Source of the DNA: Bradyrhizobium sp. CB1650
GTDB taxonomy: Bacteria > Pseudomonadota > Alphaproteobacteria > Rhizobiales > Xanthobacteraceae
DNA: 64,000 bases
NCBI RefSeq assembly: GCF_029761915.1
Contig: NZ_CP121695.1
Span: 6,477,501-6,541,500, forward strand
Direction: 5' to 3'
Below the pieces are notes generated by a model. That model was not told the DNA's origin. It was given only the letters and a program-made list of their open reading frames with translations, and did not search any database. The position numbers and the translations under genes are program-made. Positions 35,037 to 44,321 of this stretch are shown here, piece by piece. Within the stretch, counting starts at the first letter, position 1; the number at the start of each line of letters is the position of its first letter.

Positions 35037-35122
35037 ATGCGGTATCGCTCCGAGCGCATGTGAGACCGCCGTCCCCGCTGCTTTGCGGGTACTCACCCTC
35101 TCGATTGGCCGGACACACCATC

Positions 35123-35758
35123 ATGAAACGGTCGTATTACCTCTGCGCGATTCTATCGCTGTGGCTGTTTGGCAGCCGCGCGGTGGCTCACCCCCATGTC
35201 TGGGTCACCTTCCATAGCGAAGTGCTCTACGCGGCCGACGGCACCATGACGGGCGTCCGTCATGCCTGGACATTCGACGACATGTTTTCGGCCTACGCGC
35301 TTCAGGGCATCTCCCACGCCAAAAAAGGGCAGTACACGCGAGAGGAACTGGCCCCGCTCGCCCAGACCAACGTGGAGTCCCTGAAGGAGTACGCCTATTT
35401 CACCTATGCTCGCACCGACAGCAAGAAGCTGAAGTTCGCGGACCCGGTCGACTACTGGCTCGAATACAAGAATGCCGCTCTCACCCTGCACTTCACCTTG
35501 CCTCTGAAAGCGGGCGCCTCTGCCAAGGCTGTGCAGATCGAGGTCTACGACCCCACGATCTTCGTGGATTTCGAATTCGCCAAGGACAAGCCGGTTTCCT
35601 TGAGCGGTGCACCACAATGCGCCGTGACCTACGATCTTCCGCACCAGCCGACCGCGACAGAGCAGGCGCGGCTCAGCCAGCTCGACATCGTGCCGCTCGA
35701 TTCTTCCAGCACGTATGGAGAAACGTTCGCGAATAAGATCCAGGTCAAGTGCCCATGA
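35123..35758 (+). CDS. DUF1007 family exported protein
   Basis: A 211-residue protein with a signal peptide (MKRSYYLCAILSLWLFGSRA, cleaved near VA-HPHVW). The mature N-terminus HPHVWVTFHSEVLY is the hallmark of DUF1007. The rest is beta-rich (FVDFEFAKDKPVSL). The family is regularly coupled to NicO nickel/cobalt or related metal transporters, and the HPH start may bind a metal. The stop overlaps the next ATG by 4 bases (ATGA), so it is cotranslated with the NicO gene. Confidence 0.9.
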   Translation: MKRSYYLCAILSLWLFGSRAVAHPHVWVTFHSEVLYAADGTMTGVRHAWTFDDMFSAYALQGISHAKKGQYTREELAPLAQTNVESLKEYAYFTYARTDSKKLKFADPVDYWLEYKNAALTLHFTLPLKAGASAKAVQIEVYDPTIFVDFEFAKDKPVSLSGAPQCAVTYDLPHQPTATEQARLSQLDIVPLDSSSTYGETFANKIQVKCP

Positions 35759-36879
35759 CCAGATCGCGCAAAGTCTCCTTGGCGGCGCTCGTGACGATTT
35801 TCATGGCCTCTGCGACGGGGATCGTGTCGGCGTGGGCCGCACCATTCGCCGCTCCCCATCCTGGAACAGCCATGTCCTCATCGGGGCTCATGGGCTGGAT
35901 CTTTGCCGAACAGGCCGTCTTCTACCGCTCGCTCTCGGGCTTCATCCGGGCCTCCAAGGAGGACGGGGCCGCGATGTGGGAGCTGTTCGGCATCTCGTTT
36001 GTTTACGGCATCTTCCATGCCATAGGTCCTGGGCACGGCAAGGCCGTGATCTCGTCCTACCTCGTGGCAAATGAGGAGACCTGGCGCCGCGGCGTGGTCC
36101 TATCGTTTGCGTCCGCGGGCGCCCAATCGGTGGTGGCCATCATCGTCGTGGCCATTGCCGCCGTGCTGCTTGGCGCAACGGCCAAGGCAATCGGCCTCAC
36201 TGTCCATCTGGTCGAGGTCACAAGCTATGCTCTGGTCATCATGATCGGTCTCAGGCTGCTCTACGTCAAAGGCCGCGGCCTCCTGATCGCCTGCCGCGAA
36301 CTCACCTGGCGTGAAGTCCCAAGCCTCGCTTTCACGTCGGCTCCAGCTGCCGCGGACTTAACGGCCAAAGGCTTTCAGTTGCCGGAGCGGCGGTTCGGCG
36401 CGATGGCTATGCGCGGCGGCCAATGCCAGGCCGACGGCTGCACTGTTCACACGCATGGCTTCCATTGCCAGGAGCACCATGAATCGGCATGGGGCCACGC
36501 CCATGGACCCGAGCCAGCGGAGCTCGGCGGTGCGGGCGGCTGGCGGCGGGGGCTCGCGGCGGTGGTCGCGGTTGGTTTAAGGCCCTGCTCCGGCGCGATC
36601 ATCGTCCTGATCTTCGCGCTGGCCCAGGACCTGTTCTGGACCGGCGTCGGCGCCACGATGATAATGGGATTGGGCACAGCCGTGACGGTCGCCGCGATCG
36701 CAATCCTCGCGGTTAGTGCGCGAGGATTCGCAAGGCGCATCGCCGAAACCCGGGCGGGAAACGGCATGCTCGCGATGCGCGCGATCGAGGTCGCGGCCGC
36801 GGCGCTCATCGTCGCGTTTGGTATCCTGCTGTTGGCGGGCTACATGGCCAGCGAGCAGCTCTGGATGTTCACTGGGTAG
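35755..36879 (+). CDS. NicO-family nickel/cobalt (or related metal) transporter
   Basis: A 374-residue membrane protein of the RcnA/NicO class. GIFHAIGPGHGKAVISSYLV near residues 85-105 is the conserved HxxxPGHG motif, and a second conserved segment is VGLRPCSGAIIVLIFAL. Between them lies a loop rich in His and Cys (HTHGFHCQEHHESAWGHAHG) that likely binds metal. About 7 helices are visible. It may export or import Ni, Co or another divalent ion. The start overlaps the DUF1007 stop. With ZnuA and the broken CobW gene nearby, this is a metal-homeostasis locus. Confidence 0.9.
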   Translation: MTRSRKVSLAALVTIFMASATGIVSAWAAPFAAPHPGTAMSSSGLMGWIFAEQAVFYRSLSGFIRASKEDGAAMWELFGISFVYGIFHAIGPGHGKAVISSYLVANEETWRRGVVLSFASAGAQSVVAIIVVAIAAVLLGATAKAIGLTVHLVEVTSYALVIMIGLRLLYVKGRGLLIACRELTWREVPSLAFTSAPAAADLTAKGFQLPERRFGAMAMRGGQCQADGCTVHTHGFHCQEHHESAWGHAHGPEPAELGGAGGWRRGLAAVVAVGLRPCSGAIIVLIFALAQDLFWTGVGATMIMGLGTAVTVAAIAILAVSARGFARRIAETRAGNGMLAMRAIEVAAAALIVAFGILLLAGYMASEQLWMFTG

Positions 36880-37189
36880 ATCTGGCGTCACCAAGGACGA
36901 GGTGCCGCTGCCAGGAATCGGCGCGCGCGGCGATCGTCGTCGTCGCGGGCGTAATGGCTTCTTTGGAGCCGGTAATGCCCACCCATAGAGGTGCACTCCT
37001 GTCGCAGGAGCCGCGAGGTCTGTTGTGGGTCATTTCGACCGAGACGCGGCCACTAGCATACCCAACAATGTCGGCTGTGTCCCGAACGCGGAAGTGAAAT
37101 CAGGATTTTGGCATCTGACACAGCGGGTCATGGCGAGTTGATGGCGTCGGGCGACGCGTGATTCAAGCTCCCGAACTGGAGCCGCGAAT
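36880..37189. other. Intergenic region before the IS5 remnant
   Basis: About 310 bases without a supported gene. The stretch 37020-37120 (GGGTCATTTCGACCGAGACG, later AACAATGTCGGC) looks like degraded non-coding repeat material, but I cannot assign it. Confidence 0.35.
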
Positions 37190-37620
37190 CGCGCTACGAA
37201 CTCACCAACTATGAATGGGCTGCCATCACGCCATTCCTGCCGAACAGGCCAAGAGGCGTTCGGCGCGTAAATGACCGTCGAGTCCTCAACGGCATGTTTT
37301 GGGTGCTGCCTCCAGGCGCACCATGGCGTGACTTGCCCCGCTTCGTTCGGTGGCGGCGCGCTGGCGTCTAGGACCAGATCATGGATGCATTGGCCGCCGG
37401 TCATGACGCGGCGGTGCAGATGATCGACACCTCCATTGCTCGCGTGCACCAGTACGGAGCCTGCATCACAAAGAGCCAGCGCCAATCGATGGGAAGGTCA
37501 CTCGGCGGCCTGACGAGCAAAATCCATGCGGTGGTCGATAGTAATGGTCTGCCGGTACGGTTGGCTTTGAGCCCCGGTAAGGCACACCACGTCCGACTTG
37601 CTGGAAACTGCTGTCTCGTT
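37190..37620 (+). mobile_element. IS5-family transposase remnant
   Basis: The frame reads RYELTNYEWAAITPFLPNRP, then DRRVLNGMFWVLPPGAPWRD and FVRWRRAGV, followed by TAG, then MDALAAGHDAAVQMIDTSIA and GRSLGGLTSKIHAVVDSNGL. This is an IS5/IS1031-like transposase. A short piece is missing between the RDLP and FVRW segments, a stop interrupts it, and the C-terminal half with the last acidic residue is gone. Clear terminal inverted repeats were not found. It is inactive. Confidence 0.8.
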
Positions 37621-37671
37621 TGAACTCCAGATCAGACGCTCGTAGCAGTGTAAGCATCCGCCTGTCGGCGG

Positions 37672-38922
37672 TCAATTCGCAAAGGTGCAACTTACTTTCA
37701 TTCGCTTCGGGCCGCCAAGAAAGTTGTTCTTCACCCAGATAGTTGGCTGTGCGAGTTCGACATGGTTGATGCGGGTCACGAACTCCTTCAGGAAATGTTT
37801 CATTTCCAGTCGAGCGAGTGCCAGACCGATGCACACATGCGGGCCAAAGCCGAAGGCGATATGCTCGTTGCTTGATCTCTCAATATTGAACGCGTGCGGA
37901 TCCTCGAAGACCTCTTCGTCCCGATTGGCCGACGGATAGATCATTAGGACCGACTGGCCGCCCCTTATCCGCTGCCCGCGCAGTTCGTAATCGTTCACGG
38001 CCACCCGCATGAAGCTTCGGACTGGGGATACATATCTCAGGATCTCTTCGACCGCTTTCGCCAGAAGATTGGGGTTCGACCGAAGCAGTTTGTACTGGTC
38101 CGGGCTTGCCGAAAGGGCGTGAATGCCTCCCGCAATCGCCCCTGCAGTCGTCTCGTGACCAGCAGCCGTAATCGAAACAAAGTAAGACAGCGCCTCATGG
38201 TCATTGATCGGCGCGTCGTCGACTGTCGCATTTGCAATTTCGGAGGCGAGATCGCCGCGCGGATTCTTTCGCCGCTCCTCGAGAACATCCCTGTAGTAGG
38301 CAAACAGTTCGGCGCCGGCCTCGGCGATCGCGTGACCGTCGGTCTGGCGTGCGGTATCCGGATCGTGTGGGCTGAACAGCTGGCTCGTCAGTCGATGCAT
38401 CATCTCGGCATCCTGTTCAGGCAAGCCGAGAATGAGCATGATGACCCGGAGTGGGAACCAAACGCTCACTTGCCGCACGAAATCGATTTCACCATTGGCC
38501 GCCTCCATCAAGTCCACGTATTCTTTGGACAGCGACGCCAGCTGGAGCTCCAGTGCCTGAAGGCTGCCAGGCTGAAACCAGCGACGGCTGACGTTTCGGT
38601 ACTTGCGATGATCCGGATCGTCCATGGTCGGGAGGGTTCGCATCAGCGGCTTCCCACCGGTCTTGGCCTTGACCCGCTCCTCTTCTTCGACGGTGACAAG
38701 CCGATTGCGCGGTCCGACGATGAATTGTGAACTCTGTCGCTCCACTTCCATAACATCGGCATGTTTGGTCAGCGCCCAGAACGGCCGATAGTTCGACGGC
38801 TCTGTCCAGCGCACGGGGTCGGTGTGGCGGAGCTCAGAAAGCATCCGATGCAGCCGGCCCTCGTCCGAATACAATACGGGATCGATGATATCGTCGTGCG
38901 AAATCGGCAAATATCCCTCCAT
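37672..38922 (-). CDS. Cytochrome P450
   Basis: A 416-residue soluble bacterial P450. Oxygen-activation motif AAGHETT lies at 254-259, ExxR at Glu293-Arg296, and heme-binding loop FGFGPHVCIGLALA with Cys364 as thiolate ligand. The N-terminus has no membrane anchor, so it needs a separate ferredoxin/reductase, not encoded nearby. The motifs suit bacterial P450s acting on terpenoids, steroids or aromatic compounds; the substrate is unknown. An amidohydrolase gene lies just upstream on the same strand, which might point to a shared degradative role. Confidence 0.93.
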   Translation of the reverse strand: MEGYLPISHDDIIDPVLYSDEGRLHRMLSELRHTDPVRWTEPSNYRPFWALTKHADVMEVERQSSQFIVGPRNRLVTVEEEERVKAKTGGKPLMRTLPTMDDPDHRKYRNVSRRWFQPGSLQALELQLASLSKEYVDLMEAANGEIDFVRQVSVWFPLRVIMLILGLPEQDAEMMHRLTSQLFSPHDPDTARQTDGHAIAEAGAELFAYYRDVLEERRKNPRGDLASEIANATVDDAPINDHEALSYFVSITAAGHETTAGAIAGGIHALSASPDQYKLLRSNPNLLAKAVEEILRYVSPVRSFMRVAVNDYELRGQRIRGGQSVLMIYPSANRDEEVFEDPHAFNIERSSNEHIAFGFGPHVCIGLALARLEMKHFLKEFVTRINHVELAQPTIWVKNNFLGGPKRMKVSCTFAN

Positions 38923-39033
38923 AGACTTTTCGGGTTGGAGAATGCGCCGGCCAGTACTTCGCGGGTTTTATCCGACGGCGAGTTGATATTGTTCACGTGG
39001 CCGAACATGCCTGCCATGTGCCGATCTATTGCT

Positions 39034-40166
39034 TCAGAAAACGCGGATTGGGCGCAGGGAACCCCGCGACCTCGGCCCTGCTTTCCAGCTTCGAAGTCGC
39101 GGGATGAGCCGCTTGGCATTGCCGCCGCTGATGGCCTCCAATTCTGCGGCGGACAAATCTGCTTCTTGCAAGGCCTTGAACTGACCCAAGCCGAAATAGG
39201 GATAATCGGTACCGTAGGTGATGTGCGACCCGGGCACGAGCCTAGTCAGCGCCGCCATTGTGGGTGCACTGATCGCGTTCGCTGTATCGTAGTTCAGCCT
39301 TCGTAGTTCGCCCATGACGCCCTCGGGTGCAAACTCCTTCAAATTCGGGCGCTGTCCGTAGAAGGCGTCAAGCCGGCCGGCCATCATCGGAATTGTCCCG
39401 CCGGCGTGCGAGAACAGCCATTGAATTCCACGCCAGCGTGCAAGACCGCCAGAGAGCAGCAGGCTGGTGACGCATCGCGTCGTGTCATGCGGAACTTCAA
39501 TGACCGCAGGAAACGTACCGACGTTGAGGGTGCCACAACAATTGGCAACGAGCGGATGCACGTATACGACGGCGCCGCGCCGATTAAGCTCATCGAACAC
39601 CGGCATGTACTTGCTATCGCCGAGCCACCTGTCACCGTAGTTCGACTGCAGGCCTACGCCGTCCGCTTTCAACGTGTCGAGCGCATATTCGATTTCCTTG
39701 AGCGTTCGATCGATGTCGATCATCGACAGCGTCGCGAACAGGCCAAAGCGGCCGGGCTTCTCGCGCATCCATTCGGCGCCATAGCCATTGCAGTCACGCG
39801 CCATTTGGCTGGCCTGCTCGGCATTGAGATCGAACCAGACCCCCGGGGTTGATGCGATCGACAACACCGCGGTTTGGATGCCATTCTCGTCCATCGCTTC
39901 GATCGCCTTGCTTTTGGTCCAAGCAACCTGAGAGGGGAAGTGCGGAACCTTGTGTGCATCTTCCCAATCGAGCCACGCTTTCTGGTAGGCCGGGGGAAAG
40001 AAGTGGTTATGGGTGTCGATCAGTGTTGGGATCGGCGCGGCTGCTGATGGCCTCGCCGGCAACGCGCTTGCCAGGCCAAGTACTGCGGCCGCACCGACGA
40101 GGCTCCGCGCGACAAACTACAGCATGGGCAGGGACCAGACCGGCGGCTGTCGAATGCATTTGTCAT
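39034..40166 (-). CDS. Amidohydrolase (ACMSD-like) with a frameshifted Tat signal region
   Basis: The main frame (39034-40062, TTG start) codes for about 342 residues of an amidohydrolase-2: metal motif DTHNHFFPP near the N-terminus, then [29 protein letters not shown] and [11 protein letters not shown] holding later metal ligands. A leader is visible only in pieces: ATG 40166 begins [10 protein letters not shown], a twin-arginine-like start, while the hydrophobic core [18 protein letters not shown] lies in the frame of the enzyme behind a TAG. One frameshift separates them. The protein may be made from TTG 40062 without export. Related enzymes are decarboxylases or lactonases. Because of the leader lesion it may be a pseudogene. 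Confidence 0.75.
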
Positions 40167-40592
40167 GTAAACTCCTGGGGTACTGCTCTGCACATGTTGA
40201 TCAGCCACGAGCCGCGATCTCACAGAGAACATCTTTCGCGGTTGCATAACGTGCGCCTCTTCGGCTGCTGAACCGCTGTCATAATAGAAGTGACGTGTTG
40301 CCGAGATGTTGCTGTCTGCTCCTGGCGAGTTACGCCTGCAATATTGACCCGCACGACTCAAGGCGCGAGCCATGGCAGGACGAGATCAATCCAACAACGA
40401 ATGCCATTGCTTTGTTACCGATGTAACCGGATCCTTCAGTACCGTCATGTCTTTGCAATCCGCCGAGAGGACCCTGGTTTACAGCCGTCGTGAAATTTGA
40501 AGAACGTGCGACGCTGACACGAGAGATTGTATTCCCCCGTACACCGGTGCTTACGCGCAGGATCACAGGATTGCATTTGCGAAGGACAATCC
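40167..40592. other. Intergenic region before the first DUF3455 gene
   Basis: About 425 bases between divergent genes. No frame has a recognisable product. No strong hairpin or repeat was noticed. Confidence 0.35.
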
Positions 40593-41087
40593 ATGCTCAC
40601 CCGCTCGCTATCCACCTTTGCTGCCCTTTGGCTTGCTGCGGTTTCCGCGTCAGCTCAGCGGATTCCGGCCAAGCCCCTACCTGCGCAGCCGGGCCATCTT
40701 GTCGGCAAGTACATCGCGAGAGGTGTTCAGATATACGTCTGCACCGTCAAAGGGGGCATGAGCGAATGGGATTTCAACGCCCCCGAGGCCGAGCTTTTCG
40801 ACGCGCAGGGCGCGCCGTTCGCCAAACACTACGCCGGGCCGACTTGGGAAGCTCACGACGGCTCAAGGGTCACCGGCAAGATTTTGGCGAGCGAGCCTGC
40901 TCCGAAGACGGGCGCAATTGCGTGGTTGCTACTATCGGCAGAATCCTCTGGATCGGGGGTCCTCGCCGGCACGCGTTTCGTCCAACGTCTCAACACCTCG
41001 GGCGGAGTTGGCCCTTCCGGTCCGTGTCCGACGGCCGGAATAGAGCGGCGTGTGGAGTACACAGCCGACTACCTCTTTTACAAGTGA
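40593..41087 (+). CDS. DUF3455 family exported protein
   Basis: A 164-residue protein with a signal peptide (MLTRSLSTFAALWLAAVSAS, cleaved after ASA). The mature part carries the DUF3455 pattern: LVGKYIARGVQIYVCTVKGG, EWDFNAPEAELFD, AKHYAGPTWEAHDGSRVTGK, IAWLLLSAESSGSGVL, then VQRLNTSGGVGPSGPCPTAG and VEYTADYLFYK. The two late/early Cys may form a disulfide. The role of the family is unknown. A decayed paralogue sits at 45143. ATG 40593 is preferred to the open frame from 40527. Confidence 0.9.
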   Translation: MLTRSLSTFAALWLAAVSASAQRIPAKPLPAQPGHLVGKYIARGVQIYVCTVKGGMSEWDFNAPEAELFDAQGAPFAKHYAGPTWEAHDGSRVTGKILASEPAPKTGAIAWLLLSAESSGSGVLAGTRFVQRLNTSGGVGPSGPCPTAGIERRVEYTADYLFYK

Positions 41088-41737
41088 GTGTCTGGACACC
41101 GAAGGCCCCCACAATCTTGGAGACAGCAGAATTGCAGTCACACGGTTGCGCGTCTCGCACCGAGATTCTCTTCGAAATCGAAAGCAGACGTGATCAGCCG
41201 CTCTGCGCGTTTGATGAACATCTTCTGGAAGCTGCGCGCGATCGCCAAGTCCCACTTGCACGGTCGGTATCGAACGGTTGCAAACTCGTAAATGAGGGCG
41301 GGCGCCCAGTGCCTACGCTGCGGGTGCCGCGCCAAATCGCTCTTATTACAGCGGACCCTACTGCTAGAACGCCGGAAGGGACTATTGAGAGCTGCGACGT
41401 GCGCCCGCGACACCGGTTCAGTCGCGGGCGCGTCCCCGGCTTCCGAGTCCAGCGGTGGCAGCTTTTTTGTCGGAGTCTAAATCAGGTTAGGTCTGCAACA
41501 GCGGAGTCGTCTAAATGCGTTGTGCGCGATCCGCGCACACCTCATTCTGACTTTGAATTTAGATTTCTGACTTTAAAGTTACCCAGGCACGGCTCGCGCA
41601 GAGTCTCGCGTAGAGTTGAGCAACGGACTCGCAACCGGCAGTAACGAACTCGTCAAGGTTCGTAGCGCTTCTTCAAGGCCAACGCCACCTGCGAAGAGCA
41701 TCGCGGCCGGGAGCGATCTCTCTGACGGAGAATGGTT
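41088..41737. other. Long intergenic region before the glycine-rich gene
   Basis: About 650 bases with only spurious frames. GC content falls around 41520-41590 (TTTGAATTTAGATTTCTGAC), which may hold the promoter of the downstream gene. No tRNA or IS end was found. Confidence 0.35.
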
Positions 41738-42214
41738 ATGGTGCGTAAGACAATTATCGCGTTATTGGCAGTCGCGTCCGTTGGCCTGGCTGCGCCGACA
41801 ATGGCATTGGCGCGTGGTGGCGGTGGTGGCGGCCACGGAGGTGGCGGTATGAGCGGCGGCTCTGGCGGCGGCCACGGTGGTGGCTTTGGTGGTGGCTTTG
41901 GTGGTGGCGGTTTCCATGGTGGCGGCTTCGGTGGCGGAGGTTTTCACGGTGGCGGGGGTGGCGGCTTCCATACCGGGGTGGCTGGCAGTTTCCACGGCGG
42001 TGGATTCCATGGTCGTGGTTTCCGCGGCCGCGAATTCGGCTTCTTCCCATACGATTATTATGACGACTATGCCTATGATTATCCGTATGGGTACGGTTAT
42101 TACCCATACGGATATAACGACACGTACAGTGACAACGGCAGCTGCCACGTGGTTCATCGACGCGTTCACACAAAACAAGGCTGGCGTCAGGAACCCGTTC
42201 AAGTCTGCGGTTGA
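41738..42214 (+). CDS. Secreted Gly/His-rich repeat protein
   Basis: A 158-residue protein. A signal peptide (MVRKTIIALLAVASVGLAAP to ALA) is followed by about 75 residues of Gly-rich repeats with His (GGGFHGGGF units), then a Tyr/Asp-rich segment (FFPYDYYDDYAYDYPYGYGY) and a short end with two Cys (CHVVHRRVHT, VQVCG). ATG 41738 is preferred by spacing to GGAG; ATG 41732 is an alternative. Such proteins occur in rhizobial envelopes and their role is unknown; the His and Asp content would allow metal binding. Confidence 0.8.
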   Translation: MVRKTIIALLAVASVGLAAPTMALARGGGGGGHGGGGMSGGSGGGHGGGFGGGFGGGGFHGGGFGGGGFHGGGGGGFHTGVAGSFHGGGFHGRGFRGREFGFFPYDYYDDYAYDYPYGYGYYPYGYNDTYSDNGSCHVVHRRVHTKQGWRQEPVQVCG

Positions 42215-42469
42215 TGGACTGTCGTAGATCGACGTCGATCGCGGTCTGTAGTCGTTCGTTGAAGACCAAAAATCGATCACGCTGCGATCACTGCCGGCCT
42301 CGGCGCTATCTTGCGCTGAGGCCCGCGGGCCGGATTAATCGCAACGCGCAATGCCTGCTTACAAAGTTGCCTCCAGGGATCCACACCGATGAAGAACCGC
42401 TTACGCGTTTGTGGAGCGAAGGCGCCTGGAGTCGACGCGGTCAATAGCCCAAAGCTACGGTTGCCTGGC

Positions 42470-42792
42470 GAGCAATCCCGCTATTGTGTTTGCCGTCACG
42501 CTGTTCGTCATCAGTAGCCTCACCCGCACACTCGCCCCATCGTTTCCGGTGTTTGGCGGGCCGCCTCCTTCAGGGCGTCGGCGCAGCGAGCACAGCGATG
42601 ACGTTTGCCATCATCCGCAACCTGTTTGACAGCAGCACCGCGCGTGCGAAGATCGCCGATATCATGGCGGCCATCAATGTTGTGGTCGTGGCCGCACCCG
42701 ACGGCGGCGCCACACCGTTGGCACTCGGCATCTGGCGTTTGATCCACGCGACACAGGCTGGGGACGTCTCGTTTTGCCGTTCAAGGTTCTGA
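42470..42792 (+). pseudogene. Fragment of a Bcr/CflA-type MFS drug transporter
   Basis: The first frame has NPAIVFAVTLFVISSLTRTL and APSFPVF. After a base loss near 42555-42560 the next frame continues GRLLQGVGAASTAMTFAIIR, then NLFDSSTARAKIADIMAAIN, VVVVAAP and LALGIWRLIHATQAG. This matches helices 3-6 of Bcr/CflA exporters (AGRLLQGVGAA is the family signature). Both ends are missing. It is non-functional. Confidence 0.75.
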
Positions 42793-43149
42793 CTGGAACC
42801 GTCGAGAGCGCACGGATCAATTTCGCCGAATTGAGAGAAATCATGAGGCTTTTGAATGATGGACTCGTCATGGGTTCTACGGATGTCGACGGGCTGTTGG
42901 GCCTCGAAGCATATCTCGGCGGCCGACTCGAAGTCCGGCGGAATCACAACGCCGTGACACCGCGTAACAACACGGCTCCTCCTTCAGAATATAGATGCGG
43001 AAGAGGAGTCCTGCGAAAAGGCCTTCACGGAGTAGCGATGACGATGTTGCGACAATGACCATTGTTGCCGGCATGCTTGCGGCAATTCCAAATAGCCAGC
43101 TCAAACTCTTCCAGTAGCCAACTCCAACCTTACGCGAAGGGACACTTCC
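42793..43149. other. Intergenic region after the transporter fragment
   Basis: About 355 bases with a weak open frame but no recognisable domain. It is likely further debris of the same decayed region plus the promoter of the hydrolase at 43150. Confidence 0.3.
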
Positions 43150-43959
43150 ATGGTCAACCAAAACGATCTTCGGCCAAAGTATCCATTGAATCGACGCACA
43201 TTCGTGAGCATGGTGGCTGCCGGGGCGGCAAGCACTCTTGTCCAGGGCGCCGCAGCAGCAGCGCAGCCCGCGCCGAAGGCCCGAAACATCGTCCTTGTGC
43301 ATGGGCTGTTCGCCGATGGGTCAAGCTGGTCCGAAGTGCTTGCACGATTGCAGGCAGCGGGGCTCAATGCCACGGCCGTGCAAAACCCCCTGACAACGCT
43401 GCCTGACGCGGTAGCCTCGGCGCAGCGCGTGCTGGCGCGGCAGGATGGTCCGACGGTGCTGGTTGGTCATTCCTTCTCCGGAATGATCGTCACGGAGGCC
43501 GGCATGCATCCAAACGTGTCGGCTCTTGTCTATGTGGCGGCGCGCGCGCCGGATGCGGACGAGGATTACACGGCATTGGCCAAAACGTTTCCAACACCAC
43601 CGGCGTCCGCCGGCATTGTCTTTGACGGCGATGAAGGACGTCTCACCGAGGCAGCCTTCTTGCGGGATTTCGCAGGCGACCTGCCGGAAGCGGAAGCGAA
43701 GGTCCTCTGCGCGGTCCAGCAGCCGTTCCACAAGGCCTTGCTCACGGGCAGGACAACGCAAGCGGCCTGGCGGTCGAAGCCGAGTTTCTATGCCGTGTCG
43801 ACGGAAGACCGTACAATCAATCCCGATCTCGAACGCTTCATGGCCAAGCGCATGGGTGCCAAGACCATCGAGGTGAAGGCCAGCCATCTCTCGCTGATCT
43901 CTCACCCCGACGAGATCAGCCGGTTGATCCTGGAAGCCACCGGCGGACAGCCTGCTTAA
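43150..43959 (+). CDS. Exported alpha/beta hydrolase
   Basis: A 269-residue protein. A Tat-like signal (YPLNRRTFVSMVAAGAASTL) precedes a hydrolase core: oxyanion motif HGLFADGSSW, nucleophile elbow GHSFSGMIV (Ser), RAPDADEDYTAL and the catalytic His in VKASHLSLISHPDEI. It resembles small hydrolases related to plant methylesterases/salicylate-binding proteins, acting on esters. The substrate is unknown. A CGAAGGGACACTTCC segment precedes ATG 43150. Confidence 0.87.
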   Translation: MVNQNDLRPKYPLNRRTFVSMVAAGAASTLVQGAAAAAQPAPKARNIVLVHGLFADGSSWSEVLARLQAAGLNATAVQNPLTTLPDAVASAQRVLARQDGPTVLVGHSFSGMIVTEAGMHPNVSALVYVAARAPDADEDYTALAKTFPTPPASAGIVFDGDEGRLTEAAFLRDFAGDLPEAEAKVLCAVQQPFHKALLTGRTTQAAWRSKPSFYAVSTEDRTINPDLERFMAKRMGAKTIEVKASHLSLISHPDEISRLILEATGGQPA

Positions 43960-44321
43960 GGCGAACGCTCTCGCGCACGACTCCTTCGACGACGTGTCGC
44001 TGCGAAAGTGCAGTCCAAAACAACGAAACCCCGGCGAAGGACGCTTACATGCTATGGCTAGTCTGTATTCTACAAAAGTAACGGCGAGCCCGTCACTCTT
44101 CGGTCCGCAGCCAAAACGAGCGGCTCGACCTCAAGCTGCCACGGCCCCAGGCCCGGCGCCTCTGGAATGAAACACAGCTGAAAGCCCTCCAAGCCAATCC
44201 AAATGTCTCTTGACCCCTGCGGTGCCGCCTGAATATCGCACGAGTGCGTGAACGCGGAATATCGATTCCAGGCAAGGGTTGAAAACATGTCGCCTTCCCA
44301 TCCCTACGGAGAATCACTCCA
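43960..44321. other. Intergenic region between two exported-protein genes
   Basis: About 360 bases. Only shadow frames occur. The promoter of the gene at 44322 should lie here; no distinct element was seen. Confidence 0.35.

Noticed and set aside
35000..35122. Possible cobalamin or metal riboswitch before the DUF1007 gene
   Set aside because: Only one simple hairpin directly after a stop codon; no conserved B12-box or other riboswitch core was visible.
36880..37189. Possible tRNA or attachment site next to the IS5 remnant
   Set aside because: No cloverleaf or CCA end, and no direct repeats flanking the remnant could be found by eye.
41820..42010. Short tandem repeats looked like a CRISPR or satellite array
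   Set aside because: They are codons of the Gly/His-rich protein (GGN GGN TTY CAY), irregular in length and in frame.
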